A stretch of 64,000 nt of DNA from the NCBI RefSeq assembly GCF_029227915.1, contig NC_079885.1, forward strand, positions 25,359,001 to 25,423,000. The letters run 5' to 3'. Position numbers and translations under genes: made by a program. Origin of the DNA: Hydractinia symbiolongicarpus. Taxonomy: Eukaryota > Cnidaria > Hydrozoa > Anthoathecata > Hydractiniidae. The notes beneath the pieces are model-generated. The model ran no database searches. It saw only the letters and a program-made list of their open reading frames with translations, and was not told where the DNA came from. Below, piece after piece: positions 1-10,587 of the stretch (positions are counted from its first letter, which is position 1; each line of letters opens with the position of its first letter).

Positions 1-156
1 CTAAGGATTATCCTATCTAAGATTATCAAATTTTCCCGATTATGATCTTAAGGGGTAGTTTTAAGTAATAGACAATATCCAAGGGTTTGAAAGGTCTTAG
101 ACCTAACAAAATAGCATGTGATTGCCTAACAGATAAATATAAAAAGACTCAATAAG

Positions 157-912
157 TATCAGAGCAAAAACGAGTTATAAAAAAAACCCAACAGGGTGGG
201 GTGGAATACGCCCAGCATAAATGTATAAAGTATATATTTTCAAGTGGAAGCCATAAACAAATAACGGGAATGTTAATATTCTTTTTACCATGCTATAGTA
301 TTAAGACACTGTTTAGGGCGAAGTTGATTCCCATTTATAGGTACCAGGCTTCCATGAAAGTCGAAATATATGCCGTGTCTACCAAATGATGACGCATTTG
401 ACTTTCGCATATATACAACAACCATTTTTAAAAGTGATATTTCTCAGCAGCCAAAGACCTAATAGAGTTCAAATTTTTGGTGTTAACAGAGTACTTGGTG
501 CAGAAGAAGGAGGCATAAAAGAAAATTGCTTTTTATCAGAGCAAAAACGAGTTATTAAAAAAAAACCAACAGGATGGGGTGGAATACGCCCAGCATAAAT
601 GTATAAAGTATATATTTTTAAGTGGAAGCCATAAACAAATAACGGGAATGTTAATATTTTTTTTACCATGTTATAGTATTAAAACACTGTTTAAGGCGAA
701 GTTGATTCCCATTTATAGGTACCAGGCTTCCATGAAAGTCGAAATATATACCGTGTCTACCAAATGATGACGCATTTGACTTTCGCATATATACAACAAC
801 CATTTTTAAAAGTGATATTTCTCAGCAGCCAAAGACCTAATAGAGTTCAAATTTTTGGTGTTAACAGAGTACTTGGTGCAGAAGAAGGTGGCATAAAAGA
901 AAATTGCTTTTT
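157..912. repeat. Two-copy tandem duplication, 378 bp period
   Basis: The block starting at 157 recurs at 535 with few differences; both copies carry the same 62-codon chance ORF (201 and 579) and the same 'gtctaccaaatg' motif. The motif is scattered again at 912-1028, so the array probably continued before the AT tract. I see no conserved protein in it. Confidence 0.9.
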
Positions 913-1034
913 TGTCTACCAAATGCTAAATATATATATATAAATATTTTGGTGGACACGAAATTGTCTACCAAATGACCGTGTCTACCAAAGGTTGCAT
1001 TTTTTGGCACAAATTGTCTACCAAATGCGGCCAT

Positions 1035-1441
<407 letters not shown>

Positions 1442-1731
1442 CGAAGAAAACTAATTTGTCACATTAGCACTATTTCGTATACATATTCGTTTTTAAGTAT
1501 TAGTTGGCTTCTAAACTGCATCTTCTGGCGCAATTTTCACCCCTATCTTTTTTGTGGTAAAATAAACAGAAACATGCAATTATATCTTTGTGAAAAGTGA
1601 ATTGAGATAAAATCTGATAAAGTAAAGATATGAAAAGGTTTACTAACCATATCTTACTTATATCTTTACATCACGTTATTTTACTTTCATATGTCATAAG
1701 AGAAACCTTTGCACAATGTTAATTTATATAA

Positions 1732-1868
1732 CTAGTCGTTAGCCCGTGGAAAATCCACGGGTTTGCTCGTCCTTTTTATACCGCATTGCGTGCGTCTTGC
1801 TACTTGCGCAGCTTAGCTACCATTTTGCGTGACAGATAAACAGACGTATACGGGTATTTTAATATAGA
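1732..1868 (-). mobile_element. Minimal non-autonomous Helitron-like element (137 bp)
   Basis: On the minus strand the element begins TCTATATTAAAATA and ends with CTAG. Seven bases before the CTAG is a perfect 8 bp hairpin (CCCGTGGA / TCCACGGG, 3-base loop). The base before the 5' TC is A and the base after CTAG is T, matching the A^T target of Helitrons, which make no target duplication. No coding capacity. The 5' end resembles a sequence at 57466. Family assignment is inferred from the termini alone. Confidence 0.65.
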
Positions 1869-1934
1869 TTCATTCAATCTTAAATTTCCTGAGATTAGGC
1901 AGTAATCAAATTTCACCGGTTTTAGAGACTCTTG

Positions 1935-2027
1935 TAATAGAATACATACTGCATTAAGATAATAGAATACATATTGCATGAAGATAATAGAATACATACT
2001 GCATTAAGATAATAGAATACATACTGC
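1935..2027. repeat. Tandem repeat, about 26 bp unit, four copies
   Basis: Four near-identical units containing 'taatagaatacatactgca' lie directly after the Helitron-like insertion. No function visible. Confidence 0.85.
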
Positions 2028-4137
2028 AAAAATCAAACATAATAATAACTATGATATAGTGACAGAAGTCGGCCGGCAGATAACGAAAAAAAAAATTTCT
2101 GAGTAATTCTGAATTTCTTAAATAGGTTGTCTATGTTTCTTGATAGGTCGTCCATATTATAGGTATATATATAAATATATATTACCAAAGATAAAGGATC
2201 GTCAGCAAAATTTTACTACGGCAAATAAACGAATTGCACAGGTGAGGATGTCAATAGCATAAATGCTGACAACAGCATATTTTGGAACAAATTATTACTT
2301 AACGCCAAGACAATATTTGTTTTACGGTACATGCTTAATAAACAGCATCTCAGTATAAGTATAAGCGCCTTTTCCTTCCATTTTTCGTACATGTTGAAAT
2401 CTTTTAAAACGATTCTAAACTTTTTCTTTAAAAAATCTGCGTATTTACACTAGTTTATAATTTAAAATTAAGCACCCTACAGTGGTTACAGAACTTAGCT
2501 TAGTTTACAAAAGCTTATTTTGTTAACAAAAGAAGTTTATGCAAGCACATGTAATAAAAGAAAAAATGCAAAGAAAAACCTACTAACCTAATGTTTCGTT
2601 GTTTTCATAAAACTTCAAATGCCTTTTATGCGGTGTCTCTTGTTTTATACACTACGCTGGACAGGATGTCTCATGTAAACATGTTTTGTAGTCTTCCTAG
2701 AAATTTATTCAGACAGTACAATAGCCACAATAGCTCAACAGCGATTGTTTTATAATGGGTTATATTTTTGTTTTGTTTTCCGCTGGCCAATGCTCTCATG
2801 TAAGCTTGTTTTGTGGTTTTCTATAAACCTATTTACAAATACAATAACAAGAAAAGCTTAACTGTGATTGTTTTATGATGGATTCTTTTTACGTTTTTAT
2901 GTTTTGTTTTAACTATATATTCCGCTAGCCAAAAAGACAAGAGGCTTTTGTTGACATGTGTTTTTTTCTAATTTGTTAAGAACTTTATGTAAAAAAAACC
3001 AGCCACAATGCTTTACAATTGATTGTTTCATGGTTGACTATTTAAATTTTAAAGTTGTTTAATTTTAATGCATTGTGCTGTTCATAGAAACGAAGGAGGT
3101 ATTATAATTACACGGTTTGTAAATTTACTGTACAGGATCGTATCGGAGTTCAACTAAAATTGTTTATAAGTAACTTATCACAAAACAATCAACCAAGCTA
3201 GAATCGCGGCCTAGGACAGATCTACCCGGGTTTTTTTGTTATTTTAGGACGCTGAAAACTTAACAAATAAGTTGAATGTTTTGGCGAGCTCCTAACCCCC
3301 CATCCCTTCTAAGCGGGATATGGGTGGCACACCCCAAAGGTTATTGTCAAAACAGCTTTGCAGATTCCAGTATTGTCGTGATCAAACATTTTCGTAAATA
3401 CTAATTAGTAACCATATATTACCAATTTTTTTGAAAATGTAACGTGCATTGGTTGCATTTAGTAAGAACGCTTAAACATGTCATTGGCATATGTGTTTAC
3501 ACTGCTATCTTTAAGAATATCAGCCAAAACCATTTACACTTATTTTTCACAAAGCCTTTAATGTTCTTGACATGTTTTAAAAGAATATGGGTTCAAATAT
3601 GCTTCTTATAGTCGGCTTATTAAAGGAAGAAATAAACCAAAAAAAATAAATGTAAATATTCATTGTAAAGAAATATATAATACAATACACATTTCTATTG
3701 TTTCTCCTGTTTAGCAGTATTTGGACAGTAACTCGTATTCCATTATTCAAAATTTGTTCACAACAACCTCCTCAATTTTATCTGTTATCATTATTAGTTT
3801 TCAAAACAAACATTAAGCTGTAGAATTTCACAGAAAATTTTTATTAAATTGAAAAATTGTAATTAAATAGGCAACACAATTAGCTATAGCTACTCTAAAA
3901 TTCTGCACAACATTTTTGCCTTCTAAACTTTATTTACAAAATTCATCTTTCTCAGTAAAAAAACTAAAACATATAGCTGGCTGACAAAGTAATTAAACAA
4001 ATAAGTAATATATGATCCTTGCAATTTTTTTCAAAAAAAACTTGGTTAATCTTTCTAAGACAATACGTACTGTTGACAACATTCCAGTTGGCTAAGTGAA
4101 GCTCTAGCTACATAGCAACAAATCATATGCAACTCAC
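2028..4137. other. AT-rich spacer with degenerate ~130 bp tandem units
   Basis: No gene recognised. Three diverged units start near 2653, 2779 and 2921; each has a 'cgctgg/cgctag' start, a 'catgt..gcttgttttgt' segment and an end resembling 'gattgttttatgatgg'. The remainder, including a short GC-rich patch at 3200-3340, shows nothing I can assign. Confidence 0.5.
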
Positions 4138-4312
4138 CTTTAAATAATTGAAAACCTAATCTAGCACCAGAATTAGATTTACTATTTTCAAAACATCCGG
4201 CGCGTAGCTTATTAAAATTTCCGCATTCGAGAAAACAAACTTCACCATGTTCTCCCAAGCCTCTTCTCTTCATAGCCATGTAAAACTGAAAGAATCTTCC
4301 GTGCATGAGTGA
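4138..4312 (-). CDS. Orphan internal exon, unrecognised protein
   Basis: On the minus strand a 175 bp open block has an acceptor-like 'atatcag' before it and a strong donor (AAAG then GTGAGT) after it. It reads about 58 residues with little AT bias: a basic helical start (FYMAMKRRGLG), then a cysteine-containing part (EVCFLECGNF, RAGCFENS) and a Gly-rich end (SGARLGFQLFKG). I do not recognise the family. I could not find a flanking exon in a compatible phase within the window. It could be an exon of a real host gene or a captured exon inside a mobile element. Confidence 0.4.
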
Positions 4313-4820
4313 CTGATATTTTTTTGACTTTGAAACTTATCAGTACCTACAAATAATCTAAAAAGTCTAATATCATGGTCAAATTCTCACAAAGAGATTT
4401 TTAAACTTACGTGTTGCTCCAAACGTCAACGATTGAAAACATAAGTAAGCTCTTTTTCAAACTACATCGTCAGAGAAGCTTGTAAATGCGGGGTAAGATG
4501 TGACAACAAGGCAAGGTGAGACGTTAGTCTGGAAACGTCAGTTTTCATAGTGGTTTCGTGAAAGTGATTTATAAACATTGCAGACATCGACAGAACAGGC
4601 AGGAAAAAGATTTTTGTGAATATTTTTAAAATATTTTCTGAACGCTTATATATATAAAGCTTAACGTATATTAGCTATGTGAATAAGAGCATTATAGTGC
4701 TTTGTTTATCTTACTAACACGTGTGTACTTGTGTATTTGCATTATCTGGATATTTTTGTGTTGATTAGGGAATTTTTAAAAACTATTTTGGCCCATTTAG
4801 TTCAAATAAGCTTGAGGCAA

Positions 4821-5604
4821 GATGAGTATGGAGTTATATATGGGACAATATTCGTGTATGGCTTTCGTCGCGTCGTAAATGCTTTTCGTCGTGTCGTATC
4901 TTTCTTCGTAGTGTGGTTTTTGTCGCGTCGTATCTTTCTTTGTGGGGTGGTTTAACGTTTCGTCGAGTCGTATTGTGTTCGTCGCGGCGTATTTCACTCT
5001 GCGGCGTATTTTACTTTGTAGCAAAAATTTTCATGCTTTTTTAACACGAAATTACTAAATTCGTGTAGCGCTTACAAGAAATCCAAGTCACATGAATAAA
5101 GTGCAGTAAAATAAACAAAACCTTTAGTTTAGTGCTAAAAATTATATTCTATTTTTAAGTTAGTTTTACATTTTGTAATTATGAAGAAATATTATGTGTT
5201 GTGTAAGAGATTTATGTAATAATTTATGTTTATGTAGTTAGTTTACTTGATTTTTGATATTTTTATCAGAATCCATTTAAACTACAAAATAGATAATAGT
5301 GTAGCATGCTTAAAATGTATAGCTAGCTAAATCTATAGCTAAGAATGTATCGTTTATTAAAAGAAAATGACAAAAATAATAGCTAGCTTTACCCAAAGCC
5401 ACTAGAAAGAAAGTGAAATATATTGTGTAAAAGCTTCACGAAATTAGTAATTCCGTGTAAAAAAACATAACTATTTTGCCTCAAAGTGAAATGCCCCACG
5501 AAGTGACATATGACACGACAAAACATGAGATCACACCAACATGAGTAATACGCCACGACGAATACCATACACAATATTGTCCCACATATAACTCCATAGA
5601 TGAG
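4821..5604. mobile_element. Foldback/MITE-like element with long inverted arms
   Basis: The left arm (4821-5078) and right arm (5429-5604) are imperfect inverted copies. Both outer ends read 'tatggagttatat.tgggacaatatt'; inside come degenerate units of 'ttcgtcgcgtcgta', then a shared segment like 'cacgaaattactaaattcgtg' close to the loop. The centre is AT-rich. Overlapping short ORFs are by-products of the symmetry. No transposase inside, so it would need one from elsewhere. Confidence 0.7.
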
Positions 5605-6261
5605 ACACCTAAAACCTATGTTAGTTTGATTTCCAGTTATGACTACAAATGTACTATTCTTTTTTATTTGAGTTTTCTATGCACGATTTGAAATATATTA
5701 AACGTTATTGGCAGAGAGGAGATACATAAATACGCTAAATTTAAAGGACTCTAAGTAGTGAGGGAGAAAAAAAAATGTCTAACAGAAAATATTTAATTTT
5801 CGAAAATGAATTCGAATGTTTTGAAAAGAAAACTTTTTAAAACAAAGCTTACGTATATGTAAACAAAGATGTTTATTCGTTAATCCCGTCTGTTTGTCTG
5901 CGACAATTAAATGCGATTTTACTGTTCACAATTTTCTACGACGGCAGCTGCTAAACATACAAAAATGTTCCATCCCTATAGTAATACAAAGCTTCTGTCT
6001 GTCTGTGTGTGACTTTTACAAAGACGATATTTTTTACCACCTGAATGCGCGAGTTTTTTTCTTTTGTTTACATTTGTCTCGCAACCGTCACAAATCACGT
6101 GATAGAAAATAACCAACATGATTCGCTTAAATTCGTACTTTTAAACGGGGCGGCAAAAACAAAAAAATAGCTTTCAAAGTTTTCAACAAATGGCGAACTA
6201 GCGAAGCGACTAAAAAAATATTAAATCGTAAAAAAAAACAGCACAACACATTACACAGTTA

Positions 6262-6322
6262 AGTGTGAAAGAGGAATATATATAAGGTTTCAATTACTTA
6301 CCCCCTCTTTCACTGTTGTGTT
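6262..6322. repeat. Short inverted repeat
   Basis: 'gtgaaagagg' and 'cctctttcac' form a 10 bp stem around an AT-rich loop. Possibly part of a MITE; nothing further is visible. Confidence 0.4.
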
Positions 6323-6393
6323 AATAAATAGGGTAGCTAAGCCATCTTTGTTTTCAAATATCAAATTTTTGAAGGTATTTTTAAAAACAAAGT

Positions 6394-6457
6394 GGATATT
6401 TGTCCGCACTTTTAATAATTTCCGGAAGAATAATTTTTAGCTATTCGTCGGCACTTT
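6394..6457 (+). repeat. Inverted repeat partner of 16872-16938
   Basis: Reads 'ggatatttgtccgcacttt', a spacer, then 'ttagctattcgtcggcacttt'. The reverse complement of 16872-16938 has the same two motifs in the same order with a similar spacer. The pair could be the ends of one large element of about 10.5 kb or two independent MITE ends. Confidence 0.6.
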
Positions 6458-6516
6458 ACCCAAAAATGCAGACGTACGCATCTATCTCTCCCGCGCAGAG
6501 CCAAAGAACTAAGTAT

Positions 6517-6644
6517 CCGCAGAGGAGGACACTGTTTCGTAAGATAGAAGAGCGTGTACCAGAGTGTGTTTGATTTCTTACCGCGGAGGAGGACACTGTT
6601 TCGTAAGATAGAAGAGCGTGTACCAGAGTGTGTTTGATTTCTTA
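6517..6644. repeat. 64 bp tandem duplication
   Basis: Two almost identical 64 bp units, beginning 'ccgcagaggaggac' at 6517 and 'ccgcggaggaggac' at 6581. No coding or regulatory meaning is evident. Confidence 0.9.
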
Positions 6645-6869
6645 ATATGGTTTTTCCTCAATCAGGTACAAAATTATTTTCTTTGAAATTGTTAAACCAT
6701 TCAATTGAGCAAATGGAAAAAATAAAAAAATGTGGCTTTGTATTAAACGTGGTAAAAAAAATTTAAATCTCTTTCCACGGGAGCTCGCCCAAATCAAAGG
6801 TAAAAGCAATTTTTTTTAAAATTCAACTTTTTTTAATTTAATACTGGATTTTTTACGATGGTTTTTACT

Positions 6870-7237
6870 AAGGGCACGATGCTCAAAGTGATGAGTCGAA
6901 AAAAGCAAAAAAAAGACGGAAGGTCACAAAAAAACTAAAAAAATTGAATAAAATGGAAAAAATGAACATCGTATTTCTCACATTTCGTCAAGGATGCGTC
7001 ATGTTTATCAAGATCTGCATTTTTAAGGATGGTAAGCATTTATACGTGAATGAAATGAGTGGAGCACATTGTCATGAAATTAATGAAGTAAGTACGACAG
7101 TATAGCAAGCTAGTTCCCGACAAATATTTATAGAATAAACTTAATCTAATCTTTAGGAAAGGTACAAATTCGTGCCAAATGCACGTAAGCTAAGTAAGGA
7201 AAAGAAAAGTTGGAAATTTGTTGAAGTTAACATGTAA
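6870..7237 (+). pseudogene. ZSWIM-like N-terminal fragment
   Basis: One open block (about 6870-7087) ends in GAA|GTAAGT; a second starts after CTTTAG at 7157, giving a 69 bp GT-AG intron. Joined, it has a Lys-rich stretch, then FRQGC, FKDGKHLYV, GAHCHEINE and FVPNARKLS before a TAA stop at 7235. This pattern of a short Cys/His module followed by 'P..RKLS' resembles the amino-terminal region of ZSWIM1/3-like, MULE-derived proteins. The family link is by eye and weak; the downstream transposase-like and SWIM parts are absent. Confidence 0.35.
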
Positions 7238-7572
7238 CAAAAACCTATTTCAACAAATCAAAACGGAACGACCTAGAAAGCCTTGTAAATAAATTGGAGC
7301 AGCAATCAGGTATAGCTACTATATATTCCATATCATATAAAGCGCCTGCTAATTTTTTATCGTAACACGACCTAATGTTTACTTGATTACTTCTAACATT
7401 TCAGCTGGTGTTTTGGTTGAGATACTCACCGACCAACAAAACAACTTGCTACGAATATTTAATTAACACAGTGATTGAAACGTGAGTTATGAAACTTTTA
7501 TGGTTCATACAAAAATAAATTTCTCAGTTCTTAAACTTTTTACATGCGTTTTCATCTTATCCCAATCTGCTA

Positions 7573-8188
7573 ATGGTAAATGCAACACACAGACTAAACA
7601 ACGGGAACCGAAACCAGGACATAACACATTTATTCTTTGTGAACGATTTAAAGTTATTTGCTACAAATGTGAACAGTGCAAAAGCTCAACTCGATTTAGT
7701 AACAACGTTTTTACGGGATATCGGAATGAAATTCGGAGAGTCTAAATGTGCTTATTTGTGCTTATAGAACGTGGGAAACAAAAATGCACAGACGAAATAC
7801 TTGAAATAAACAGTACCAAGATACAACCGATAGCAGAAGATATGACGTACAAGTACTTAGGTGTTGATGAGAATGTTTCGTACAAAGGCTCACTCAACAA
7901 GAACAGAATCCAAAGTGAGTACTTTAAGAGAGTTCGAAAGATATGGCGTAGTGAACTTAGCAGATATAACAAATACATCGCTCACAACTCATTTGCTTTA
8001 CCTGTCCTGACACCAACATTCGGCATTTTAAACTGGACTAAAGACGAAATCAAGGCGATTGATATAAAAACTAGAAAAGTATTGAATATGACTGGTAATT
8101 TCATCGTAACTCTGACGTTGATCGATTATATGCACCACACAACCTCGATCCCAGGACAAGTTGTCTCTTTTTGAATATAGGACGGCGA
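7573..8188 (+). pseudogene. Non-LTR retrotransposon RT palm/thumb fragment
   Basis: Translation from 7573 gives NRNQDITHLFFVNDLKLFA, the region of the (F/Y)xDD catalytic motif of a reverse transcriptase. The first Asp is replaced by Asn (FVND), so this copy would be inactive. Downstream (7746-8174) follow a 'YKYLGV' segment and a thumb-like block with NWTKDEIKAID and KVLNMTGN. A lost base near 8092 moves the next conserved part, SDVDRLYAP, into another frame. The C-terminal half of a similar element resumes at 14197, on the far side of the Academ-like transposon. Together they fit a REL-endonuclease (R2/R4-type) retrotransposon. Confidence 0.7.
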
Positions 8189-8395
8189 GACGAACATGGC
8201 CCTGGTGGAGGCTGGTCAAAAATCTTTGATTTTCGCAGATTTTTAATTAATGCACACGTGTCTCGTTTATCAGGAATTTTATACTTCCTAGTCTTTGGTA
8301 AGCGAGTTTCAATTTAATTATTAGGGTCTGGATTTTATCGTGATCGATGGAAATAGAACTTTTTAGTGAAGACTGGACCTTGAAGGCTTTAGGTC

Positions 8396-10360
8396 GTGAT
8401 GGCTCTAACGTATATTGATATTTTAAAGCGAATATCTTTCGCATTAAATAATTATATTTTTCAGTTTTGCCTGAAACCAAAGCAAGCCATATGTTTGGAA
8501 GCTTTGTTAAAGGGGAATGATGTGGTGGCAGTTCTGCCTACTGGATTTGGAAAATCAATTATTTTTCATTTACTTGCTGATCTCTTCCCAGTTAAAAATG
8601 AAAAGAATATTGTTTTGGTCATCAGCCCTTTAACTTCCATTATAAATGATCAGGTGAAATACTTGAATGGGATTGGTTTTTCTGCTGCTGTATTGAACTT
8701 GGAACAGAGGAAGTTTGAGGCAGATGAGAGCTTGTTTGGAAGTAATGATGCAGTGGAGGACGACCATGATGGTACAAATATTACAATTGATTGTGGTATT
8801 AAAAACGGAGATATTAAGATTTTATTTGCCCATCCAGAATCCTTTTTATCTGATCAAGGGCGTTCAATTTTAAAGAGCAAAATTTATCAACAAAATGTGG
8901 TAGCTTGCGTGGCTGATGAAGCGCATTGTGTTGAAATGTGGTAAGTAAACTAGCTCTAGCTGGCTATTCAAGAATATAGATTATAAAATTATAAAAAAAC
9001 TTTGGTGGTTTTTAAAATTCATTTTATAAAATAATAATGAAGTACTGTAGGTATGTATATAGCACATATCATATGAAATATTTAACAAAACTGAATATAT
9101 ACAGTATAAAAATCTGTTATATATATATAGCTATATGTAATATATATATGAAAATATATAATGAAACTAATATAAACGAACATATCTTTTGACAAGTTGA
9201 TAATATATATCTGTTGGTACATAATATAATAAATTGCTAATATATTAGCTATACAAAATTTTAAAAAAAACACTCCATTTATATGTTTTAGGGGTGCTGA
9301 ATTTCGTGAAGATTTTGGAAAATTATGCACACTGAAAGCTCTTTTTCCAAGCACACCCATGATTGCTTTGACAGCAACTGCACCCCCAAGCAAAATAAAA
9401 AATTTAAAAGAGAAACTATGTTTCAGTCCTTATTGTAAGGTTGTTGTTGCAAATCCAAATAGAAAAAATATATTTTTAAAGAAATTGCCAAGACGCGGAA
9501 ACAACTTTGGCTTAAGAAGCTATGACGATATTTTAGTTCCCATTGCTAAAGAGTTAAATAAATTACGGGATGATTATCCCATGACAATCATTTACATGAA
9601 GCTAAAATATTGTGGCTATGCTTATTCGTTATTTCAGCAAACAGTAACTCCAAATAACATAAAACTATTTTGTCAATTTCATGCTCCTCAAACATCTAGA
9701 ATGAAGAAAGAAATCTTAGATGAAATTACAAAACAAGATTCGTCTATTAGAGTTGTGTTTGCAACCACAGCACTCGGGATGGGTGTTAATGCACCAAAGG
9801 TTACTGAAGTTATCCACATAACGCCTCCAGCCAATATTGAATCTTACATGCAAGAAATTGGTAGAGCTGGAAGGCGTGGGCAAAACTCAACTGCAACATT
9901 GTATTACAATAATGCAGATATTGCTGTTAATAAAAATAATGTTGACGATAGCATGAAGTGCTTCTGCAAAACAGATCTGTGCTTAAGGAAATTTATTCTA
10001 AATTTCTTTGGTTTTAAAAAATATGAACAAGATAATTGTTGCTCAAATTGTACAAAGTCTAATTTGCTGATAAAAGAAACAACATTACCTTGCCGTGATT
10101 TAGTATCAGAAGATGCTTTTAAATGCTTACAAACTGAGCTGAAAGAAATTATTGAAACTTGGAGACTTTCGCTATTGACTACCCTTGATCAAACTTATGA
10201 ACTTCCATCTATCAATAAAAATTTGGTTCAAACACTATTGAGTAAACTTCCATTTATAAGATCTAAAAATAATCTGTTATTTGAATATGATGTTTGGGAT
10301 GATCAATATGCTACCACCATATACGATAAAATAAATAAGTATGCCCCAAAGCATAAATAA
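8396..10360 (+). CDS. RecQ-like superfamily II DNA helicase, two exons
   Basis: Exons 8396-8940 and 9292-10360, joined across a GTAAGT...TTTTAG intron, encode about 537 aa. Motifs in order: KPKQ Q-motif near residue 27, Walker A TGFGKS (48-53), Walker B DEAH (174-177) running across the splice into CVEMWGAEFRED, TAT of motif III (about 209-211), a motif V block FATTALGMGVNAP, and motif VI QEIGRAGR (about 369-376). A Cys-rich segment (CLRKFILNFFGF ... CCSNC) resembles the RecQ zinc-binding subdomain. No RQC or HRDC domain is apparent. The frame is uninterrupted. It presumably unwinds DNA during transposition; that role is inferred from its position in the transposon. Confidence 0.88.
8941..9291 (+). 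other. Intron of the RecQ-like helicase
   Basis: A 351 bp AT-rich interval begins GTAAGT and ends TTTTAG. It splits the Trp codon that follows the DEAH box, and joining restores the expected residue order. Short ORFs inside it, rich in Ile and Tyr, are noise from TA repeats. Confidence 0.85.
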
Positions 10361-10587
10361 TTTAGGTATATATATAAATATATATAAACAAACTTTAAAA
10401 TATATAGTATATAATATTCACTTCTGATAAAACAAACTTGTAAGATTAAAAGCACTCAGTAGACAGAATTTAAAAAAGTTCTACTTTTTCTGGAGGTTTG
10501 AATTATCAGCAGTCAATGTTAGCATAAATAATATATATACGTTTATGGAACTCACCTTGATATAACAGATTCTTACTTTATAAAATC

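Noticed and set aside
8189-8216. A 3-4 bp target duplication flanking the Academ-like element
   Set aside because: Several alignments (AGA, AGAC) were tried against the right flank; none is consistent with the symmetric ends, so none is claimed.
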